Part shown: in pieces, positions 1 through 8,703 of the stretch
Layout of the letters: every line of letters begins with the position of its first letter
Position numbering within the stretch: the first letter of the stretch is position 1
Assembly (NCBI GenBank): GCA_964638865.1
Contig: CAZXBG010000020.1
Coordinates: forward strand, 1-34,908
Direction: 5' to 3'
Source of the DNA: UBA7236 sp964638865
GTDB lineage: Bacteria; Bacteroidota; Bacteroidia; Chitinophagales; BACL12
DNA: 34,908 nucleotides
Notes under the pieces: model-generated
Seen by the model: only the letters and a program-made list of their open reading frames with translations
Databases searched by the model: none
What the model was told of the DNA's origin: nothing
Made by a program: the position numbers and the translations under genes

Positions 1-32
1 TTTGGGTTCAATTGGCTAATTTGCTATTTAGT

Positions 33-374
33 TTATTTTTTCTTTTTAAACATTTGTAGCATTCTATTGGTTACTACAAATCCACCCACAACATTTAATG
101 TGCCGAGTACAACTGCTAAAAATCCAAGAACAATTGCCAGATAATTATCCGATTCGGCGTGTCCCATCACAATTATGGAACCAATTATTACAACGCCATG
201 AATTGCATTTGCACCACTCATTAATGGAGTATGTAAAATTGCAGGAACATTACTAATTAATTCAACGCCTAAAAATGCGGCAAGCAGTAGAATATAAATA
301 ATATCCCAAGTGTCGAGCGCGGTTAAAAATGCTCCAATGGTATCAACTGTATTTAATAAAATCATTTCTTTCAT
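33..374 (-). CDS. pntA2: NAD(P) transhydrogenase subunit alpha, membrane part (PntA2)
   Basis: This 113-residue protein matches the membrane-embedded C-terminal part of transhydrogenase subunit alpha. In split-subunit bacteria that part is a separate polypeptide which, with PntB, forms the proton channel that couples proton entry to hydride transfer from NADH to NADP+. Three or four hydrophobic helices are visible. The conserved-looking stretch NVPAILHTPLMSGANAIHG (residues about 42-60) is typical of this subunit, and the lysine-rich end MLQMFKKKK would face the cytoplasm. It lies about 130 bases downstream of the catalytic subunit on the same strand, so the two are probably co-transcribed, with pntB expected just outside the window. 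Start ATG at 374. The family call is secure. Confidence 0.93.
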   Translation of the reverse strand: MKEMILLNTVDTIGAFLTALDTWDIIYILLLAAFLGVELISNVPAILHTPLMSGANAIHGVVIIGSIIVMGHAESDNYLAIVLGFLAVVLGTLNVVGGFVVTNRMLQMFKKKK

Positions 375-503
375 ATTATAAAATATTTAAAGTATTCACA
401 TTACATTTATCAATTTCGCTAAATAGTAAATTTTGCGAAACGCAGAATTTTGAGCCGAATAAACAAATAAAATAAAAAATTATTTTTTTCATTTTAAATT
501 TTT

Positions 504-1640
504 TCAGGATACCGGTTGAGTCATTACAGATTTAACGCGCTCATTTTTTATTTCGCCGTTATGTGCAATACAGGTGCCGGTAACGAGATCGTCGTCAAAG
601 TTTAAATTAATATTTCCTTCCTTGTCGATAATGAGTTTAATATAGTTAAGAATATTTTTTCCAAACATTTTACTCGCATCATAAGGCATTGTTGCCTGTA
701 GATTACTGTCGCCAATTATAGTAACTCCATTTACATTTATCGTTTTGCCATTTTCCGTTAATTCGCAATTTCCTCCGGTGGATGCCGCAAGATCTACAAT
801 AACAGAACCCGGTTTCATTTGCATTACCGTTTCTTTCTGCAATAAAATTGGCGCTTTGCGTCCGGGAATTTGTGCAGTGCATATTACTACATCCGCTTTT
901 GCTGCATGTTCCTGTACTTTTTGTTGCTGACGTTTTTTAAAGGCTTCACTTTGTTCAACCGCATATCCACCCGCACCTTTATCCTCTGTGGCACCTTCTA
1001 CTTCTATAAATTTTGCTCCTAAGGAAAGCACTTCCTCTTTTGCAGCAGTTCTAACATCACTCGCTTCAACAACAGCACCTAGCCTTTTTGCGGTTGCAAT
1101 GGCTTGCAATCCTGCAACTCCTGCTCCCAAAACCACAATTTTGGCCGGAGTAATGGTTCCTGCTGCAGTCATAAACATTGGAAAGAACTTCGGCAGCGTG
1201 GTTGCGGCCATCAGAACTGCCTTATAACCGGCTACAGTTGCCATGCTTGACAATATATCCATTGCCTGGGCTCTTGTAGTTCTTGGAATTACGTCGAGGC
1301 TGAAGGCTGATACGCCGGCATTAAGGCAATTGGTAACAAAATTTTTATTCACTAAAGGGTTGAAACCTCCAATTAGCACCTTTCCCCTCACACCCATTAA
1401 CTCACTGCTTTCGAGCGGATGGATCATGATCAGAATGTCGCTTTCTGATAAAACGGATTGCCTGGAGGCCATCACAGCACCTTTTGCGATATAATCGGAA
1501 TCCGGATAGCTAGCATTGGCGCCTGCAGTGGTTTCCACTAATATTTTTTGTGCCTTTAAGGCCAGTAAGGAGGAGATATGCTCAGGCGTAATTGCTACGC
1601 GTTTATCGGCTGAACCTTCTCCCAAAATTCCTATTATCAT
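504..1640 (-). CDS. pntA: NAD(P) transhydrogenase subunit alpha, NAD-binding part (PntA1)
   Basis: This is the soluble NAD(H)-binding domain I of proton-translocating transhydrogenase, related to alanine dehydrogenase. It has an N-terminal half that starts MIIGILGE and contains DKRVAITPEH, then a Rossmann fold with the glycine motif VVLGAGVAGLQAIATAKRLG near residues 170-190. Further family signatures are the loop EDKGAGGYA and VIVDLAASTGGNCE. The open frame extends upstream to an ATG at 1688. The extra 16 residues (rich in K, P and N) do not look like the family, whose members begin a few residues before GILGE, so I place the start at the ATG at 1640, giving 378 residues. It supplies the NADH site that works with PntB across the inner membrane to make NADPH. 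Confidence 0.92.
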   Translation of the reverse strand: MIIGILGEGSADKRVAITPEHISSLLALKAQKILVETTAGANASYPDSDYIAKGAVMASRQSVLSESDILIMIHPLESSELMGVRGKVLIGGFNPLVNKNFVTNCLNAGVSAFSLDVIPRTTRAQAMDILSSMATVAGYKAVLMAATTLPKFFPMFMTAAGTITPAKIVVLGAGVAGLQAIATAKRLGAVVEASDVRTAAKEEVLSLGAKFIEVEGATEDKGAGGYAVEQSEAFKKRQQQKVQEHAAKADVVICTAQIPGRKAPILLQKETVMQMKPGSVIVDLAASTGGNCELTENGKTINVNGVTIIGDSNLQATMPYDASKMFGKNILNYIKLIIDKEGNINLNFDDDLVTGTCIAHNGEIKNERVKSVMTQPVS

Positions 1641-1984
1641 GAATTTTGGTTTTGGAAGGCGCAAATATCCGAAATTATTCCCGTTCAAACTATCCGATTC
1701 TCCTAAAAACCGCCATAAAGTGAATTCAGTTGTCTTTGAAACTAAATCATCCTAGAAAAAATCAGCTTTTAACACTAGCATAATTACATTACTGCAATTG
1801 AACTTTGAAATAGCTACCGGTCAGTTGCCTTGCGGTAAGGTAGAAGAAAATGGAAAATTATTAAAGGATATGACTGTTGTGATTCGGGTATCGAATCTTG
1901 ATGAAGATATTACTAAAAATCAAATTAAAACATTATATAAATTTCTATTTGAACCAGCTCTCCAGAAAATTAATTTAACCCGTT
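1641..1984. other. Intergenic stretch, one weak ORF only
   Basis: This 344-base gap separates the pntA start from the end of the lipase gene; both neighbours are on the minus strand. On the plus strand an open frame runs 1798-1995 from a TTG codon (65 residues, including the stretch TVVIRVSNLDEDITKNQIKT). It shows no domain I recognise, uses a rare start and overlaps the end of the lipase gene by 11 bases in opposite orientation. It may be a gene remnant or chance. The pntA promoter should lie just above 1640, but I see no clear Bacteroidota -33/-7 pair. Confidence 0.3.
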
Positions 1985-3199
1985 TCATTCTTTAAGCCCA
2001 TCGAACCAAATTCTTGCAAAAATAAAACAAGGTTCAGCACAATCTGTATGTGATGCCGAAGCTGAGGGCTGATATAGTGTGCTTGAAGTGCAGCCGTTGT
2101 TTATAAAAATTTCCTGGGCATTAATTGCACTCTGATAATTTACCAGTTCATCAGCCGTACAATAATACATCATTAAAGGAATTTCCGGTTTCCAGCCTGT
2201 TAGGTCGTTGTCGCGAAGTGCAATTCGAAAAGGATTATTTTCATTATTTAAAAAATCTTCCAATACTTCCGGTTTAATAATATTTTTTGGAACAGCAGGC
2301 ATAATTGCATCCACTTCCCAACTCTCATGTTCCCCATCAAATAATGGAGGTAAGGTTTGATCATATGGTGGAATTAAATAATCGGAAGGACTATCATACA
2401 TTTTATATACCTCGTTATACGCAAACATTAAATAAGGTAAATAAAAAGGAGCTCCGTAAGGATCGTCGCTCAATACATAATCAGTTTGTGCGCCACTCAT
2501 ATCGTAAGGGCCGCTCATTGGTGCGCTCGCAGTTATGGTAAATTCATCGCCATGATATAATTGTATTTCGCGTGTAGTTGCCATAGCCGCATGACCACCT
2601 TGTGAATATCCGAAAATAAAAAGCTGATCATTAAACAAAACATTTTTTTCTGCAGATAATGTTTTTGCTGCACGCAAAAGATCTACACTTGCTGTGGCTT
2701 CCGTTTTAGCATGACAATACAAATGTCGTCCGGGTGAATCACCCATTCCTAAATAATCAGGAAGGCTCATGATATATCCGGAACAGGCATAAATAATTCC
2801 CAAAATAAGTTCATCACTTTCGTAGGATGGAACGTCGAATCTTTTTAATACAGTTCCGTGTGCATAAATGCAATTTGGAAATGCAGTGGAACCTGTAACC
2901 GGTAAAACTACAGCACCTGATGCCTGTGTCTCATTTCCAAATGCATCTATAGTTTTATAAATTACACGATAAATTTCTATGGGATAATCATTCGGATAAG
3001 TGAGAAGATCAGGGTCGTAAGCTGCTAAAACCGAATCGGTTTGTTCTATGCTGTATGCGTGTAAAAGTTGGGAAGAAATTATTTCCCCTCTGAAATCATC
3101 TGTCTCTGTAATTGCAGCATCATATTTACAGGATGAAATTAGAATTGACAAAATAATTATCGATAAAATGGAAACAGATCTACGGGTTAAAACGCGCAT
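1985..3199 (-). CDS. Lipoprotein alpha/beta-hydrolase (secretory lipase-like)
   Basis: The protein has 404 residues. A signal peptide ends in a lipobox (ISSC, Cys24), so it should be lipid-anchored in the cell envelope. The rest is an alpha/beta-hydrolase of the secretory lipase / prolyl oligopeptidase-like type. The nucleophile elbow GYSQGG carries Ser199. An Asp in the context YCTADELVNY (Asp350) and a His in ASASHTDC (His384) are in the right order and spacing to complete a Ser-Asp-His triad. The stretch LPDYLGMGDSPG near residue 150 is typical of this family. It probably hydrolyses esters or lipids outside the inner membrane; the substrate cannot be told from sequence. It is divergent from clpB with a 212-base shared upstream region. 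Start ATG at 3199 is supported by the signal peptide. Confidence 0.85.
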   Translation of the reverse strand: MRVLTRRSVSILSIIILSILISSCKYDAAITETDDFRGEIISSQLLHAYSIEQTDSVLAAYDPDLLTYPNDYPIEIYRVIYKTIDAFGNETQASGAVVLPVTGSTAFPNCIYAHGTVLKRFDVPSYESDELILGIIYACSGYIMSLPDYLGMGDSPGRHLYCHAKTEATASVDLLRAAKTLSAEKNVLFNDQLFIFGYSQGGHAAMATTREIQLYHGDEFTITASAPMSGPYDMSGAQTDYVLSDDPYGAPFYLPYLMFAYNEVYKMYDSPSDYLIPPYDQTLPPLFDGEHESWEVDAIMPAVPKNIIKPEVLEDFLNNENNPFRIALRDNDLTGWKPEIPLMMYYCTADELVNYQSAINAQEIFINNGCTSSTLYQPSASASHTDCAEPCFIFARIWFDGLKE

Positions 3200-3411
3200 G
3201 GGTCAGATATTTAGGTCGAATAAAGATATACATTTTTTTGGATGCCCGGATTTAGGGGGAAATTTTGAGTTATTTGGCAGTTTTTCCACACCTGTGGCGA
3301 CAGGTTGACGTTTTGTGAAGGTGTAAACAGCCAATCTGTCGCACTTTTAGGTGTTTCTAAATGAAGTATATTTATTGCACACTATAAACGAAGATAACTC
3401 AATACAAGATT
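3200..3411. promoter_or_regulatory. Divergent lipase/clpB control region with inverted repeats
   Basis: This region serves the minus-strand lipase gene and the plus-strand clpB. Bases 3291-3304 form a small hairpin (CCTGT-GGCG-ACAGG). The half-site GCGACA at 3297-3302 is repeated inverted as TGTCGC at 3337-3342, inside longer imperfect arms (GTGGCGACAG at 3294, CTGTCGCAC at 3336). A possible -7 box for clpB is TATATTTA at 3367-3374 (consensus TAnnTTTG), about 38 bases before the ATG; no convincing -33 TTTG stands 20 bases above it. Because clpB is normally heat-induced, the inverted half-sites are reasonable operator candidates, but that is inference. I see no CIRCE element. Confidence 0.4.
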
Positions 3412-6006
3412 ATGAATTTACAAAATCTTACCATAAAAAGCCAGGAACTGATACAACAAGCGCAGCAATTGGCTATACAATCAGATCACCAACAGATTAC
3501 TAACGATCACATTTTAAAATCTATGATAGGTAGTGACGATGAAGTGATCGGGTATTTATTAAAAAAATTAAATGTCAATGTCAATTATCTTGAACAAAAG
3601 ATAGATGAACAATTGGCGAAATTACCTAGGGTAGAAAGTAAAGGTGGCGAATATTTATCGCGGGATGCAAATGTTACCATTGCAAAATCGCAAAATTATC
3701 TTAAAGAATTCAATGATGAATTTGTTTCTGTTGAACATTTATTATTAGGGATACTTTCGAGTAATGATGATGTAAGTAAATTATTAAAATCGCAAGGTGT
3801 TACGGAAAAGGATCTTAAATCTGCAATAAAAGAATTGCGAAAAGGAAGTACCATGAATTCGCAATCTGGCGAAAATCAGCTCAACGCATTAAATAAATAT
3901 GCGGTTAATTTAAATGAACGCGCAAAATCGGGAAAATTAGATCCTGTAATTGGTCGCGATGAAGAAATACGAAGAGTGCTGCATATTCTTTCCCGCAGAA
4001 CAAAAAATAATCCCATACTGGTTGGTGATCCGGGTGTGGGAAAAACTGCAATTGCAGAAGGTATTGCGCACAGAATTGTGAATGGGGATGTACCGGAAAA
4101 TCTCAAATCAAAAATTATATATTCTCTCGATATGGGTTCTTTAATTGCGGGTGCAAAATACAAAGGTGAATTTGAAGAAAGGTTAAAAGCGGTTGTAAAA
4201 GAAGTTATTCAGAGCGAAGGGCAATTTATTTTATTTATTGATGAGATACATACCCTTGTTGGTGCCGGTGCAAGCGAAGGCGCAATGGATGCTGCTAATA
4301 TTCTAAAACCCGCATTGGCAAGAGGGGAATTAAGAGCAGTAGGGGCTACAACTCTTAGTGAGTATCAAAAATATTTTGAAAAAGACAAGGCACTCGAACG
4401 TCGTTTCCAAAAAGTTATGGTTGATGAACCGAGTATTGAAGATAGTATTTCCATTTTGCGGGGATTAAAGGAGCGATACGAAAATTATCATAAAGTGCAA
4501 ATTAAAGATGCCGCCATTATTGCTGCGGTGGAATTGAGTTCACGTTATATTTCCGACAGAAAATTGCCGGACAAAGCCATTGATTTAATTGATGAGTCTG
4601 CAGCAAAATTGCGTTTGGAAATGAATTCGGTTCCGGAAGAACTGGATGAAGTAGAAAGAAAAATCCGCCAACTCGAAATTGAACGCGAAGCAATTAAACG
4701 CGAAAAAGATGAAAAAAAATTAGGAGAACTCAACAAAGATATTTCGGAACTTTCAGAAACACGTAATGCAATTAAAGCAAAATGGCAGCAGGAAAAAGAA
4801 TTAGTAGATAAATTGCAACAGAAGAAATCGGATATTGAACAATTCAAATTACAGGCAGAACAATTTGAACGCGAGGGGAATTATGGTAAAGTGGCAGAGT
4901 TGCGTTATGGAAAAATTAAAGAAGCAGAAATTGAACTGCTAAATTTTGAAACAGAATTAAAACAATTGGATGCAACAAAAAGATTAATGAAAGAGGAAGT
5001 GGATGCTGAAGATATTGCAGAAATTGTTGCGAAGTGGACGGGTATTCCTGTAACAAAAATGTTGGAAAGCGACCGCATGAAATTGTTGAAGCTAGAAGAT
5101 GAATTACACAAACGTGTAGTTGGTCAGGATGAAGCAATAGTAGCAGTTTCCGATGCAATAAGAAGAAGTAGAGCAGGTTTGCATGACCCACATAAACCGA
5201 TAGGGTCCTTTATTTTTTTAGGTACAACCGGTGTTGGAAAAACTGAATTGGCAAAAGCAATTTCTTCGTATTTATTTAACGATGAACATGCCATGACACG
5301 CATCGACATGAGCGAATATCAGGAACGCCATAGCGTAAGCAGATTAATTGGCGCTCCTCCGGGATATGTTGGTTATGATGAAGGCGGACAGTTAACAGAA
5401 GCAGTTCGCAGAAAACCATATTCTGTTATTTTATTGGATGAAATTGAAAAAGCGCATCCGGATGTATTTAATATTTTATTACAGGTTTTGGATGATGGAA
5501 GATTAACGGATAATAAAGGCAGAACTGTTGATTTTAAAAACAGTATCATCATTATGACAAGTAATATTGGTTCACATATAATTCAAGAACGATTTGAGGG
5601 TGTTACCGAAAATAATTTACTTGCAGTTACCGAAACAACAAAAATTGAAGTGATGGAACTTCTGCGCAAAACAATTCGCCCCGAATTTTTAAACCGCATT
5701 GATGAGGTTATCATGTTCAAACCTTTATTGCGACATGAAATAAAAGGTATTGTAGAAATTCAATTAAATGGATTAACAGCAATGCTCGCAGAACGTGATA
5801 TTAAAATAACTTTTTCGGATGCGGTAGTTAACTGGCTAGCAGAGGAAGGTTTCGACCCTCAATTTGGAGCCAGACCACTCAAACGCGTTATCCAAAAAGA
5901 GATCGTGAATGAGTTATCAAAAAAGATTTTGTCGGGTGAGGTGAAAAGTGAAGATACCATAGGTGTGGATGAGAAGGGTGGGGATGTTGTGTTTGGGAAT
6001 GAATAA
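3412..6006 (+). CDS. clpB: ATP-dependent disaggregase ClpB
   Basis: This is the Hsp100 AAA+ disaggregase, which threads polypeptides out of protein aggregates together with DnaK/DnaJ/GrpE in the cytoplasm. At 864 residues it is family length. In order: the Clp N domain (about 1-145, two repeats); NBD1 with Walker A GDPGVGKT (205-212) and Walker B ILFIDEIH; the long M-domain coiled coil (about 400-530, rich in E, K, Q and L), which distinguishes ClpB from ClpA and ClpC; NBD2 with Walker A GTTGVGKT (604-611) and Walker B VILLDEIEKAHPD; and a C-terminal D2-small domain with GARPLKRVIQKEI. The loop YKGEFEER and the pore motif GYVGYDEGG are present. It stands alone after a divergent control region. 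No key residue appears to be missing. Confidence 0.98.
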   Translation: MNLQNLTIKSQELIQQAQQLAIQSDHQQITNDHILKSMIGSDDEVIGYLLKKLNVNVNYLEQKIDEQLAKLPRVESKGGEYLSRDANVTIAKSQNYLKEFNDEFVSVEHLLLGILSSNDDVSKLLKSQGVTEKDLKSAIKELRKGSTMNSQSGENQLNALNKYAVNLNERAKSGKLDPVIGRDEEIRRVLHILSRRTKNNPILVGDPGVGKTAIAEGIAHRIVNGDVPENLKSKIIYSLDMGSLIAGAKYKGEFEERLKAVVKEVIQSEGQFILFIDEIHTLVGAGASEGAMDAANILKPALARGELRAVGATTLSEYQKYFEKDKALERRFQKVMVDEPSIEDSISILRGLKERYENYHKVQIKDAAIIAAVELSSRYISDRKLPDKAIDLIDESAAKLRLEMNSVPEELDEVERKIRQLEIEREAIKREKDEKKLGELNKDISELSETRNAIKAKWQQEKELVDKLQQKKSDIEQFKLQAEQFEREGNYGKVAELRYGKIKEAEIELLNFETELKQLDATKRLMKEEVDAEDIAEIVAKWTGIPVTKMLESDRMKLLKLEDELHKRVVGQDEAIVAVSDAIRRSRAGLHDPHKPIGSFIFLGTTGVGKTELAKAISSYLFNDEHAMTRIDMSEYQERHSVSRLIGAPPGYVGYDEGGQLTEAVRRKPYSVILLDEIEKAHPDVFNILLQVLDDGRLTDNKGRTVDFKNSIIIMTSNIGSHIIQERFEGVTENNLLAVTETTKIEVMELLRKTIRPEFLNRIDEVIMFKPLLRHEIKGIVEIQLNGLTAMLAERDIKITFSDAVVNWLAEEGFDPQFGARPLKRVIQKEIVNELSKKILSGEVKSEDTIGVDEKGGDVVFGNE

Positions 6007-6061
6007 TTTTTTGCCTGAACCTCCGGAAATGATAATTCTATTGAGAGAAGTGAAATCTTTA

Positions 6062-6154
6062 GGTGTGACGCGTGAAGGATTGTAGCGGAAACCCCACAGC
6101 CGACCAAAGGAGGCGAGGAGTTGGAGCGAAAAGCCTGACCCGCAGGGACACGCC
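6062..6154 (+). ncRNA. GC-rich structured RNA or intergenic repeat candidate
   Basis: This roughly 93-base island is much richer in G and C than the surrounding DNA and lies just after clpB. Its ends can pair: GGTGTG at 6062-6067 with CACGCC at 6149-6154 (six pairs, one G-U). Inside there are two related units, GAAGGATTGTAGCGGAAACC (from 6074) and GAGGAGTTGGAGCGAAAAGC (from 6115), so it looks like an internally duplicated RNA. No long open frame crosses it. From memory, similar sequences (TGTAGCGGAAA..CCC) recur between genes in other Bacteroidota, which would fit a dispersed repeat or a small RNA; I cannot check that here. The strand is a guess based on direction of neighbouring genes. Confidence 0.45.
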
Positions 6155-6251
6155 CAAATAATTTAAAAGTTTTTCACAAAATACTTTTCAACCAACCTTT
6201 TTCTATAACTAAATATTCTTCCTTACCTTTACACCACAAAAACCACCAAAA

Positions 6252-6425
6252 ATGGATCATACTGAAAAACCTAAGTATAAAGTTAAAGTGAACATGAAAT
6301 GGCTCTTATTAGGCCTCGTGTTTAGTGCTGCAACAGTTTTGATGATCATTTTCATGAGCCAGTTCTTCTGGATTATGTTGCCTTTTGCCTTTACTTTTCT
6401 GGCGCTTTCTATAGACGCTTTATAA
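6252..6425 (+). CDS. Small membrane protein, 57 residues
   Basis: This short gene reads MDHTEKPKYKVKVNMKWLLL and then a continuous hydrophobic stretch that makes two transmembrane helices, separated by about SQFFW, ending SIDAL before TAA. The charged, lysine-rich N-terminus would stay in the cytoplasm. Support for its being real: it starts with ATG, is framed by a -7-like TACCTTTA at 6224 and followed 20 bases later by a strong intrinsic terminator, and codon use is like that of neighbours. I do not recognise a family. It appears to be a single-gene transcript between clpB and the secreted YCF48 protein. Confidence 0.6.
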   Translation: MDHTEKPKYKVKVNMKWLLLGLVFSAATVLMIIFMSQFFWIMLPFAFTFLALSIDAL

Positions 6426-6444
6426 CTGCGAAAACTTTTTTAAC

Positions 6445-6478
6445 AAGGGTGAAAGCGGATCGTTTTCACCCTTTTTTA
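6445..6478 (+). terminator. Intrinsic terminator after the 57-residue gene
   Basis: A 10-bp perfect stem, AAGGGTGAAA (6445-6454) with TTTCACCCTT (6464-6473), closes a 9-base loop and runs into a T tract (6472-6477). This is a classical rho-independent terminator placed 20 bases after the TAA at 6425 and 20 bases before the next gene. Confidence 0.8.
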
Positions 6479-6497
6479 TTTAAATAAACTAAAACGG

Positions 6498-7796
6498 ATG
6501 AAATTATTATTCTCCTTTCTGATTTTGTTCTCCTTTACCCAAACCTTTGCCCAACCGGCTCCGGAATGGTTTAACTACCCCGGCACACCCACTGCAGGGC
6601 GTTTCGACGATATTTTTTTTATAAACGACTCCACCGGATGGGCGGTGAGCAGCGATGGAGAGATTTTTAAAACCATAAATACCGGGGAAAACTGGATTCT
6701 TAAACATACCAGTCCGGATTATTTCAGATCTGTGGAATTTTTTGATGAAAATGTTGGATTTGCCGGGTCTCTTTATGGAAGATTGTATAAAACAGAGGAT
6801 GGAGGAGAAAATTGGGAGGATATATCAGCCCTGATTCCTGTTTCTTTTGATGGTATTTGCGGAATGAGTGCCGCCGACGATACTACAATTTATATATGTG
6901 GTGTATGGAGTAATCCGGCTTATATTTTTAAAAGCAGCGACAGAGGAGAAACCTGGGAATTTATTAATATGAGTTCTTATGCATATTCTCTCGTTGATAT
7001 TAAATTTACCGATGCAGAACATGGTTTTGTATCTGGTCAAAGCACTAATCTTGATGAGGGCGGTATTATTTTATACACCGAAAATGGCGGAACAGATTGG
7101 GAGGTGAAAAAATTAACAGGTCACCCGAATGATTATGTTTGGAAAATACAGTTACTCGATTCCCTGAATGCTTTTGGTGCTGTTGCCGATGTTGCGGGGG
7201 GATTTGAAACGAGGTTTTTAAAATCTGTTGACGCCGGCATGAACTGGGAAGTAAAAACCGTGAGTGCAACCTACCATTATGTGGAAATGTGCGGATTTAT
7301 TAATGCAGATACCGGATGGACCGGTTCGTATGATGTGATGGAAACCTTTGATGGAGGGGAAACCTGGCATATCAATAATTTCGGTTATAACATGAACCGA
7401 TTTTTTCGGTTAAATAATAACCTCGCATTTTCTTCCGGCGAATCTATTTATGTTTATACAGATACAAGTTATGTTGCCCCAATTGACACCACCGAAGAGG
7501 ATACCACAGAAGTAATAATTCAAAATATTTTCGATCCTATACATGCATTATTTAATATCACCCCAAATCCATCAAAAAATTTTATTACCGTTAAATATAC
7601 CATCGACCGAAATACTACAATTGATTTAAATATTTTTGATATGCAAGGACATTTAATACATCGTTTGTATCATGGAAAAATAAATGCCGACACCTACACC
7701 CAAAACTGGGTACATCAATTACAAGCCGGTGAATATATTATTACATTACATAGTAATGAGGGATTGTTGTGGGAGAAGTTTGTTGTGGTGGAGTAG
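6498..7796 (+). CDS. Secreted YCF48/BNR-repeat protein with T9SS sorting domain
   Basis: The protein has 432 residues, with an N-terminal signal peptide ending about TQTFAQ. Residues about 30-320 are repeated beta-propeller blades of the YCF48/BNR type: the pattern hydrophobic-D-x-x-x-GWA/GF...G.I.KT.(N/D)GG..W recurs, for example STGWAVSSDGEIFKT and GYIFKSSDRGETWEF-like units. After a threonine/aspartate-rich linker (about 330-345) the last 80 residues form a type A T9SS C-terminal sorting domain with ITPNPSKNFITVKY, LNIFDMQGHLI and LQAGEYIITL. It should be exported through the inner membrane by Sec and to the surface by the type IX system. The propeller probably binds something, but no enzymatic role is visible. 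Confidence 0.85.
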   Translation: MKLLFSFLILFSFTQTFAQPAPEWFNYPGTPTAGRFDDIFFINDSTGWAVSSDGEIFKTINTGENWILKHTSPDYFRSVEFFDENVGFAGSLYGRLYKTEDGGENWEDISALIPVSFDGICGMSAADDTTIYICGVWSNPAYIFKSSDRGETWEFINMSSYAYSLVDIKFTDAEHGFVSGQSTNLDEGGIILYTENGGTDWEVKKLTGHPNDYVWKIQLLDSLNAFGAVADVAGGFETRFLKSVDAGMNWEVKTVSATYHYVEMCGFINADTGWTGSYDVMETFDGGETWHINNFGYNMNRFFRLNNNLAFSSGESIYVYTDTSYVAPIDTTEEDTTEVIIQNIFDPIHALFNITPNPSKNFITVKYTIDRNTTIDLNIFDMQGHLIHRLYHGKINADTYTQNWVHQLQAGEYIITLHSNEGLLWEKFVVVE

Positions 7797-8024
7797 GGGG
7801 ATGTTTTTTTACTTTTGAAGAATTAATTTTTTTCTATAAAAAGGATTTGATTGTTGGAAAGGTTGGTAAATTAGTGATTGAAACACGATTAAACCATCAT
7901 TTATTGGATAATAAGCACAAAAGGATTCAAAGTCATTTAGACGATTTGAATATTTAAAATAAAGGGTAAATTTGGTATGGTTAACTGCTCTATTTCTGCT
8001 TTAAAGGTGGGATTGGGTAAGTTT

Positions 8025-8033
8025 GGGGGGGGG
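8025..8033 (+). repeat. Run of nine G upstream of the DUF2306 gene
   Basis: A G9 homopolymer is unusual in this AT-rich sequence. It lies 37 bases before the chosen ATG of the DUF2306 gene. An ATG at 7977 opens a 22-codon frame that enters the G run and stops soon after it. With one G fewer (or two more) that frame would join the DUF2306 frame. See findings. The rest of 7797-8070 holds no gene I can support. Confidence 0.5.
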
Positions 8034-8070
8034 CTTCTCCGATAAGAAGTTAGCGAAAATTTTGACTTAT

Positions 8071-8703
8071 ATGACGATTTGTAAGAAAATATATAGGAAA
8101 GCTTTTTGGACTTCAATTATCATTTTAAGTGCGTACTACTTGTACCGAGCTATACTTTTTAGATTTTACAAAGAGGGAATCGGACAAACCTTTTGGGATA
8201 AACAATTCTTTTTTATTTTTCATTTACTAACTGCAATACTTCCTTTAATGTTGGGACCTATTCAATTCTGGAACTGGTTTCGTAACCGATATACAAATTG
8301 GCACAGGCTATTAGGTAAAATTTATATTGTAGGTAGTTTGTTAGGTGGTATTTCGGCTTTTGTACTTGGTGTTTTACAACCTTACGAAGGATCAATTGTT
8401 CCAGTTGTAATTCTATCTCTTTTATGGCTATTCATGACTATTGCAGCCTGGGTAACCATCAGAAATAAAAATATTAAAGCTCATCGTCTTTTTATGATTC
8501 GCAGCTATACGCTTGCCTTGTCCTTTGTTTGGCTTCGTATTTTGGGAGATTTAGTTTACAAACAGAACTTATTATTTTTTATAAAGAGCGAAGAATTAAA
8601 AGATACCACTTATGAATGGATGAGTTGGGTATTGCCCCTTTTACTAGTAGAGTTATTTATTTCATGGATACCGTTAATGAAACATAAAAACAACATCCGC
8701 TAA
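8071..8703 (+). CDS. DUF2306 integral membrane protein
   Basis: This 210-residue protein has about six transmembrane segments. The conserved core of the DUF2306 family is visible: FHLLTAILPLMLGPIQFW, then HRLLGKIYIVGSLLGG, and later KAHRLFMIRSYTLALSFVW, with histidines and arginines that are conserved in the family and that resemble the heme-contacting positions of cytochrome b561-like four-helix proteins (my inference). The open frame begins at a TTG at 8023, but that would include a run of glycines from the G9 tract; ATG 8071, giving MTICKKIYRKAFW, is the more natural start. The function of the family is unknown. It is the last ordinary gene before the transposon-relic region. Confidence 0.8.
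   Translation: MTICKKIYRKAFWTSIIILSAYYLYRAILFRFYKEGIGQTFWDKQFFFIFHLLTAILPLMLGPIQFWNWFRNRYTNWHRLLGKIYIVGSLLGGISAFVLGVLQPYEGSIVPVVILSLLWLFMTIAAWVTIRNKNIKAHRLFMIRSYTLALSFVWLRILGDLVYKQNLLFFIKSEELKDTTYEWMSWVLPLLLVELFISWIPLMKHKNNIR

Noticed and set aside
745..1755. Plus-strand open frames opposite pntA
   Set aside because: They are antisense to a strongly conserved gene, have no domain content and break into several pieces.
1798..1995. 65-residue plus-strand ORF from a TTG
   Set aside because: Rare start, no recognisable domain, overlaps the end of the lipase gene; kept only as a note in the gap entry.
7769..7957. 62-residue frame after the YCF48 protein
   Set aside because: It starts inside the preceding gene in another register and has no domain or signal features.
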